Source of the DNA: Chrysochromulina tobinii
Taxonomy: Eukaryota > Haptophyta > Prymnesiales > Chrysochromulinaceae
Direction of reading: 5' to 3'
Assembly: GCA_001275005.1 (NCBI GenBank)
Contig: JWZX01001418.1
Span: forward strand, 1 to 30,975
Length of the DNA: 30,975 nt
The translations under genes were made by a program, and so were the position numbers. Under the pieces are notes generated by a model. It worked only from the letters and a program-made list of their open reading frames with translations, searched no databases and was not told the DNA's origin. Below, one piece after another: positions 24,966 to 30,975 of the stretch (position 1 is its first letter; each line of letters begins with the position of its first letter).

Positions 24966-27900
24966 TCAGCTGATCTGCCCGAGCGCGCCCAGGAGCACGC
25001 GCGTGAACTCGCCGTAGCTCACGCGCTCATGCGTGAGCCGGCCGAGGGAGGCAAGCAGCGCGTTCACCTCCGCGTCGCTCCGATGCAAGCCGAGGCTCAG
25101 GAGTACCAGCTCGATCTCGGCACTCGAGATCGAGTCGGTCGAACTATCCGCGAAGAGCTCAAAGGCGGCGCGCGCCTCGCCCGAGAGATTCGCCGAGATA
25201 TTGCCCGGGATCAGAGCCCCCGTTCCGGCGAGGTTCGTCACTGCGGCGTGCGCGGTCGCGGGGACGCCATCAGTGCTGGCGAGGACGCCATCGGTGCTGG
25301 CGAGGACGCCATCAGTGCTGGCGAGGACGCCATCGGTGCTGGCGAGGACGCCATCGGTGCTGGCGAGGACGCCATCGGTGCTGGCGAGGACGCCATCAGT
25401 GCTGGCGAGGACGCCATCAGTGCTGGCGAGGACGCCATCGGTGCTGGCGAGGACGCCATCGGTGCTGGCGAGGACGCCATCAGTGCTGGCGAGGACGCCA
25501 TCAGTGCTGGCGAGGACGCCATCGGTGCTGGCGAGGACGGCACAGAGGCGGCTGAGTGTCTCCGAGCTCACGATGACCTCCGCCAAGGGCTCTGCTTCGG
25601 AACTTGAGGCGCCGCCGATTGTACCAGCAGCGGGGAAACCACCAGTGGGGAAACCACCAGTGGGGAAACCACCAGTGGGGAAACCACCAGTGGGGAAACC
25701 ACCAGTGGGGAAACCACCAGTGGGGAAACCACCAGTGGGATAGCCGTCTGTGGGGAAACCGTTTGGAGGGCGAGCAGCGAGGCCGAGGGCGGCCAGCAGG
25801 GGCTTCAGCTGGCTAATGGGGGGGCTCATTAGGCCGAGAGTGGCCTGGATGACGTGTGGAACGTCCGCCACTGGGACACCGGCGCAGCTGAAGCCGCCAC
25901 CGAAGCCCCTGTTCACACCGAAGCCCCTGTTCACACCGAAGCCCCTGTTCACACCGAAGCCCCTGGCGCCGCTGCCGCCATTGGACACCAGATTCGCCAG
26001 AGCGACGGCTGCGTAAGCCTTGGCTTGAGCGTCGCCGTCGCGAGCCAGCGCCGCGAGCGCCTCGATGCCACCCGCCGCCGCGATGGCCTCCAGGTGAGTA
26101 GACTTGCCGTGTGAAAGGTACGCGAGCGCCGCGGCTGCGTACGCCCTCCCTTGCGCGTCGCCCTCGCCAGACAGCGCCGTGGTGAGCGTCTCTATGCCGC
26201 CTGCCGCCACAATCGCCGGATGGTGGGCCTGCGCGCACGCCAGGCTCGCCAGCGCGCCGGCCGCGTTGACCCTCCCTTGAGCATCGCCATTTCGAGCGAG
26301 CACCACCAGCGTCTCGATGCCGCCTGCCGCCGCGATCGCCTCCCGAAAGGCATCATCGGTCGCCAGGTTGATCAACGCTCCAGCGGCGTACGCTTGCCCT
26401 TGGGGCTCACCGTGGCGAGCCAGCGCTACCAGCGCCTCAATCCCGCCCGCCGCTGCAATCGCCGTCCGGTTCGCCTCGTCGAGCGCGAGGTTCGTCAAAG
26501 CCCCACCGCTGTTCGAGGCGCCCTGCGCGTTGGCGCCGTCGCACGCGAGCGTGACGAGCGCCTCGATGGCGCCTGCCGCCACGATGACCTGACGGTTCGC
26601 CTGCACGCACGCCAGGCTGCCCAGCGCGCCAGCCGCGTTGGATTTGCCTTCCGCGTCGCCGTCACGAGCGAGCTCGACGAGCGCCTCGATGCCGCCCGCC
26701 GCACCGATCGCTTCCCGAAGGGCATCCTCCTGTGCCAAGTTGAGCAGCGCCCCAGCGGCATTCGTCTTGCAGAGGGTGTCGCCTTCCAAATTGGGGAGAT
26801 CCGGTTGCCTAATTAGGAGCGCCACGAGTGCCTCGATGCCGCCCGCCGACGCGATCGCGGAGCGACCCTCACCTGATGAAGGAGGCAATCAGCACGCACT
26901 CAGAGAGGCACGCAGCATGCAATCAGGCCGCCGCAATTGCGGAGCGACCCTCACCATCGAGGGCCTGATGAAAGAGGCAATCAGCATGCAATCGCGGGAG
27001 CGACCCTCACCATCGAGGGCCTGATGAAAGAGGCAATCAGCATGCACTCGCGGGAGCGACCCTCACCATCAAGGGCCTGATGAAAGAGGCAATCAGCATG
27101 CAATCGCGGGAGCGACCCTCACCATCGAGGGCCAGAGTCGCCAATGCGTGCGCCGCCCTCGCCTGACCCTCCACGTCGCCCCCTCGAGTGAGCGCGACGA
27201 GGCCAGAGGCCACCGCAGAGGCCGTGCCGGCGTCGAGGCCGTCGGCGGAGGCCAGGGCTGAGGGGGAGAGCGCTCGGGACGGCGCTGAGGTGGGGAGCGA
27301 CGGCCATTCAAAGCGCCGTCCCGAGCGCTGGCCTCTGGCAGAGGTGGAGGTGGAGGTGGAGAGCGACCTCTGCCAGCCCTGCCGCGCCAGATTAGGATTG
27401 TCAGACAGAGTTTCCATATTAGGATTGTCAGAATTAGTTGCCAGATTAGGATCGGTAAGCCTTCGCCTCGATCGAACCAACAACATGCTTGTCATCGCCT
27501 CAAGCTCTTCGCTGGCGCGTTGGGCGCCGTCAGGACTAGCTCTGCCGTCACCTCCGGCGCCATCGGAAGGAGAGCTCGCCTCAAAGGCGCGCATGGCGAG
27601 CTCCAATCGAGCCACAGCCGCGGGCGGAAGCGGACGCGCACACGCGAGCGCCGTGCGCGCCGTAATGAGCGCATCGATCTCCGAGTCGGCATGCGGGGGC
27701 GGTGGCAGCGGCGGCGCGGCGCACAGCTGCAAGAAGTGCGAAAAGGAGAGCAGCGCGGCGGGAGGAGCGGTTGCGGCGGCGCTAGCGCTGCTGCCGACAA
27801 CCACGGCGGCGGTCTCTAAGGGGCTCGCGTCGTGATGGGCGGTCTCAAAGGGGCCCGCGTCGTGATGGGCGGTCTCAAAGGGGCCCGCGTCGTGATGGGC

Positions 27901-30900
27901 GGTCTCAAAGGGGCTCGCGTCGTGATGGGCGAGGGCCGCCGCATGCCGCTGCGCGTGGGCGAGCACGCGGCTCCACTCTGCATGCGGCAGGTGACGAATC
28001 TCTAAAGCTCCGAAGACGAGATCGAGCTCCGAAGGCCGCACGTACCCCTCGCGCGCGCCGTCGTGGGCGCCGTCGAAGAGGGCGAACGCGGTGTGCAGCG
28101 CCGCGAGCGGCGCCGTGCCGAGCGGCGCACACAGCGTTTCGGCGAGGACCGCGAGGGGCGCGCCGTCGTGGCGCTTCGTCACTCGCTTCGTCACTCGCGT
28201 CGTCGTGGCGGCAAGGCCGAGGAAGTCAGGCGAAGGCACGGGCGCTGTGGTGGCGCTCGGGGCGGCGCTCGGGGCGGCGCTCGAGGCGGCGCTCGGGGCG
28301 GCGCTCGGAGCGGCGCTGTGAATGGAGGGGGCAAGCACGTCCGCCGCCTCGGCTGCCGCGGCGGACATCTCATCCCATAGCAGCGCCGTCCCGAGCGCCA
28401 TCTCATCCCATCGCGGCGCACCCTTGCCTGCGTCTGCGCCTGTGCCTGTGCCTGTGCCTGTGCCTTTGCCGCCTCCTTCGCCGCCGCCAGAGGCCACCTC
28501 GGCGCCCAACTCGGCGCCCAACTCGGCGCCCACCTCGGCGCCCACCTCGGCGCCCATCCCTGCGCCCACCTCGGCGCCCATCCCGGCGCCCAGCGTCTCG
28601 GCGCGCTTGGCTGCAGCGTACGGGCGCACCATGTGATAGAGGAGGAGCCCGACCAAATTAGGAAAGGGCACGCACTCGTACGCGCGCAGCGCCGTCTCGA
28701 GCGCCGCGCGGCTCGCCGCCGTCAGGTAGCCCGCCCCGAAGGCGCCTAGGAAGAGCTCGAGCGCCGTCGTGGGCATCACGCCCCCGCCGCGGAGCTCGCC
28801 AGTGACGACATCGAGGCTGTACAAAGGGGGGGGCGCGTGCGGCGCCGTCCCGAGCGCCACAACCGGCGCGTGCAGCGCCTGCGCGGAGGCGGCGCCGAAG
28901 AGGGCGAAGGCATCGTGGATGAGGGCGACGAGGGTGAGGAGAGCGGGTGGCGGCGGAGCAGGCAGCAAGAGGATCACCGCCTCAAGAGGCAGCGCTGGTC
29001 TGCTCGGGTGGAGCGGGGGAACGCCGGCGTCGGTGGCGACGGGCGGCGGGAGGCGCGATGCCGTCGAGATCGCAATCTGGGCCAATGAGGTGCCGAGCTC
29101 GCGATCTCGACGCGAGCTCGCAATCTGGGCCAATGGGATGCGATGGATCGCGAGAGCGACGCCGGCGCTCCCCCCGCCCGGTGACGTGGACGGCACTCGA
29201 AACGGACGGAGATTGAGCGAGATCGTGCAGCTCCGACGCTCCTTTGACGACACTGGCGGTTCGCCCATCTCGGCGCGCGCGCGCGCGCGCGCCGTGCTGA
29301 GCAGCGCGCGCTGCGCCGCCGCCTCCTCTTGCGCCTTGGCCGCGAGGTACCTGATGAGGGAGGCAATCGGACTGATGAGGGAGGCAATCGGAGGGGTCTG
29401 TCGAGGGACTGCTCAGAGGGCAATCTCGCTGATCTCGCTGAGTAGAGGGTTCATCAAGGGTTCATCAAGAGGTCATCAATTGCTCATCAAGGAGTCATCA
29501 ATGGGTCATCAATGAGTCAGTAAGGGGCCATCAAGGCGTCAATAAGGGGTCATCAACGGGGCATCAAGGGTGCATAAAGGGTGCATCAGACGTACTTTGC
29601 ATTCTCGCGCCGGAGCGAGTCTTCGCGCGCGAGGAGCTCTCGCAGCCACACCTGATGAGGCCAGCAATCAGTCGCAATCAGCATGCACTCAGTCGCAATC
29701 AGCATGCAATCGCGCGCGAGGAGCTCTCGCAGCCACACCTGATGAGGCAAGCAATCAGTCGCAATCAGCATGCACTCAGTCGCACTCAGCATGCAATCGC
29801 GCGCGAGGAGCTCTCGCAGCCACACCTCGCGGCGGAAGTGTTCGTGACGGCCTGATGAGGCTCGCAATCAGTCGCAATCAGTCGCAATCAGCCACACCTC
29901 GCGCCGGAAGTGTTCGTGACGGACCACCTCGGCCTCGTGCTCGGCACGGCGCGCCGCCGCCTTCGCCTCCTCCTCCGCATCGCGCAAGGCGGCTGGTTGG
30001 ACGGCTTGGTCGGCGCTCGGGGCGGCGCTGTGAATGGAGGGGGCGAGCACGGCTGGTTGGAGGGCTTGGTCGGCGTCCTGTGCCGCCCACGCGCGCGCGC
30101 AGGCGTAACGTGCCATCGAGGCCGCGCGTCGCTCCTGATGAGGGACGCAATCACGCGGATGAGAAACGCAATCACGCTGATGAGGATCGCAATCACGCGG
30201 ATGAGGAACGCAATCAAGCTGATGAGGAACGCAATCAGTGCATGCAATTCGACGCACCTCTTCTTGTCGTTCCCGCTCGGCACGCGCCGTGGCGGCGGCC
30301 TCCTCCACCTGATGAGGCAAGCAATCAGTCGCAATCAGCATGCAATCAGCATGCACTCCGCATGCACTCCGCATGCAATCAGCGCTCATCCACCTGCCGG
30401 CGCATCTCGCGACTCGACGCCTGATGAGGCCAGCAGTCATTCGCAATCAGTCGCAATCAGTCGCAATCAGCGCTCATCACCTGCCGGCGCATCTCGCGAC
30501 TCGACGCCTCTGCCGCAGCCGCCGCCTCGTGCCGCGCGCTGTCTTGGGCGGGCGAGGCGGCCGTTACGCTTCGTTGGGTTTCGAGGACGAGCACGCTGGC
30601 GCCGTCGCGGGCGGCCGGTCTCGTACCGCCCACGACGGCGCCTGCGCCCGCGAAGGAGGTGGCCGCTTCGTCCACGTATGACGAGGCCGGTGGCGGTGGC
30701 GCCCGCGACGGCGCGGGCTCGTGGTGCACCAGCAGCTGTGCAAAGGGGACCATCGCTGCGAGCGCCGCCTCGGTCGCCTCCTTGGCGAGCGCGTGCCCGA
30801 GACGGCGCTCGAGCGCCGCGGCACGCTCGACGGTGGCGACGGGTAGTTGGGCGGAGTCGACGGGTAGCGAGACGAAGCCACGCCGCTGGCCGCCCGTGGG

Positions 30901-30975
30901 GGAAAGGGGGGAGAAAGGGGGAGGAGGCGGGGGAAGCGGGGGAGGCGGGGGAGGCGGGAGAGGTGCGAGCGTCGC
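24966..30975 (-). CDS. Very long coiled-coil, EF-hand and armadillo repeat protein, N-terminus outside window
   Basis: Exons: 30975-30481, 30308-30258, 30134-29898, 29651-29596, 29350-27123, 26872-24966; 1,657 residues in frame. The start is beyond the right edge. In order: a proline run, Ala/Glu/Arg-rich coiled-coil (exons 1-4), a large exon with an EF-hand-like pair (AFALFDGAHDGAREGYVRPS), then seven or so armadillo repeats (GGIEALVALAR.GD.QG...AAGALANLA). Low-complexity inserts follow (GFGVNR x3, GFPTGG x7, LASTDGV x13). The C-terminus is an EF-hand-like pair (AFELFADSSTDSISSAEIEL), ending LGQIS. Armadillo repeats form a protein-binding solenoid. EF-hands suggest calcium control, though the loops look degenerate. 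A cytoskeletal or flagellar scaffold is a guess. Introns: 30480-30309, 30257-30135, 29897-29652, 29595-29351, 27122-26873. Confidence 0.8.
25260..25541 (-). repeat. 21-bp coding minisatellite (LASTDGV), about 13 copies
   Basis: Period 21. Units differ mostly at one synonymous position (CATCGG or CATCAG), so the peptide is constant while the DNA varies. It lies between the armadillo part and the C-terminal EF-hands. Confidence 0.95.
25631..25745 (-). repeat. 18-bp coding minisatellite (GFPTGG), about 7 copies
   Basis: Nearly identical 18-nt units containing GGGAAACCACCAGTG on the plus strand. Confidence 0.95.
25904..25962 (-). repeat. 18-bp coding repeat (GFGVNR), three copies
   Basis: Three identical units of AAGCCCCTGTTCACACCG on the plus strand. 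Confidence 0.9.
26873..27122 (-). repeat. 250-nt intron made of 56-bp exon-plus-core units
   Basis: Units start at 26941, 26997, 27053 and 27109. Each carries the exon piece coding LDGEGRS and the core GCATGCTGATTGCCTCTTTCATCAG in parts. The strong donor GTGAGG is itself exon sequence, and GTGAGGGTCGCTCC follows the acceptor too. A fifth partial copy is at 26859. Confidence 0.9.
27815..27935 (-). repeat. 30-bp coding repeat (HHDAGPFETA), four copies
   Basis: Four units with period 30 inside the split EF-hand-like region of the long gene. Only a few bases differ among them. Confidence 0.9.
28498..28600 (-). repeat. 12-bp coding repeat (GAEV/GAEL/GAGM)
   Basis: Eight or nine units of TCGGCGCCCA plus two variable bases on the plus strand. 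Confidence 0.85.
29351..29595 (-). other. 245-nt intron of TTGATGACC-like words
   Basis: Strong GTACGT donor. A long series of degenerate TTGATGACC/TTGATGGCC words follows, then a doubled CCGATTGCCTCCCTCATCAG acceptor block. It joins GCA AA to G TAC in frame. Confidence 0.8.
29652..29897 (-). other. 246-nt intron containing copies of both flanking exons
   Basis: The upstream exon end (29890-29922) recurs at 29818-29850 with one mismatch. The start of the downstream exon (about 29625-29651, coding VWLRELLAR) recurs near 29711-29738 and 29799-29825. Each copy is followed by CTGATTGC words and a CCTCATCAG acceptor. Confidence 0.85.
30135..30257 (-). other. 123-nt intron made of a 21-bp array
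   Basis: Five 21-bp units between 30134 and 30238. On the minus strand each reads as a GTGATTGCG-type word followed by a CTCATCAG or CTCATCCG block; units alternate CAG, CCG, CAG, CCG, CAG. Donor GTGCGT. Confidence 0.85.
30309..30480 (-). other. 172-nt intron with an in-frame 27-nt exon copy
   Basis: Exon end 30481-30507 is copied exactly at 30394-30420, between a CCTCATCAG acceptor and a GTGGAT donor. Including it would add nine residues (ASSREMRRQ) without a frame change. Confidence 0.85.

Noticed and set aside
29272-29292. GC dinucleotide run as possible Z-DNA or regulatory element
   Set aside because: It lies within an exon and encodes alternating Ala and Arg; nothing beyond coding is needed to explain it.
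29570-30424. Plus-strand frame with ALAATPDEASNQSQSAC repeats
   Set aside because: The repeats are reverse complements of the CTGATTGC/CCTCATCAG intron words and of exon copies of the long minus-strand gene.

Overview
This window is nuclear DNA of a GC-rich eukaryotic alga. Almost every gene is broken by short spliceosomal GT-AG introns. Several predicted proteins carry a leader like the two-part (signal peptide plus transit peptide) plastid address of algae with a red-type secondary plastid. Gene content fits a free-living phytoplankter: ammonium transporter, plastid site-2 protease, FAD epoxidase-like monooxygenase, and long ankyrin and armadillo proteins. A haptophyte or another chromist alga is my best guess. 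The sequence does not prove the lineage.

Layout. 1-968 (+): C-terminal half of an ammonium transporter. 1112-2434 (-): UIM/PDZ protein with a one-base frameshift. 2645-3956 (+): membrane-anchored START-like lipid-binding protein. 4098-5769 (+): plastid-type FAD monooxygenase. 6282-9077 (-): ankyrin/RanBP2-zinc-finger/RING protein. 9400-10128 (-): dual-specificity phosphatase. 10362-11062 (-): two unrecognised coding segments. 11199-13334 (-): von Willebrand A domain protein with five introns. 13504-14735 (+): four-helix membrane protein with a C-terminal PDZ domain. 15115-16111 (+): TIM-barrel-like secreted or plastid protein. 16219-19136 (-): six-exon site-2 (RseP-type) protease. 19323-21722 (+): four-exon pentameric ligand-gated channel without the Cys-loop cysteines. 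22437-24692 (-): Agenet/Tudor-like chromatin protein. 24966-30975 (-): very long coiled-coil/EF-hand/armadillo protein that runs off the right edge. The neighbours do not form a pathway; this is an ordinary eukaryotic gene order.

The outstanding signal lies in the introns. Most are built from tandem copies of a short CTRAT-containing word (CTGATTGC, CTGATGACC, CTGATGGCC, CTAATGACC) and end in a common acceptor block close to CCTCATCAG. The word sits on the coding strand of each gene, so its orientation predicts the strand of transcription. In at least nine introns a 20-45 nt piece of the adjoining exon is copied at the other end of, or inside, the intron. The intron therefore begins or ends with exon-like sequence. 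Three arrays (81 bp, 56 bp and 63 bp units) have repeated the process. This looks like a genome caught making and expanding introns by short duplication around a small introner-like core.

Exon boundaries were set by hand from protein continuity, reading phase and GT-AG sites. Each multi-exon model keeps frame, except for the two frameshifts that are flagged. No homology search was possible, so family names rest on motifs seen by eye.
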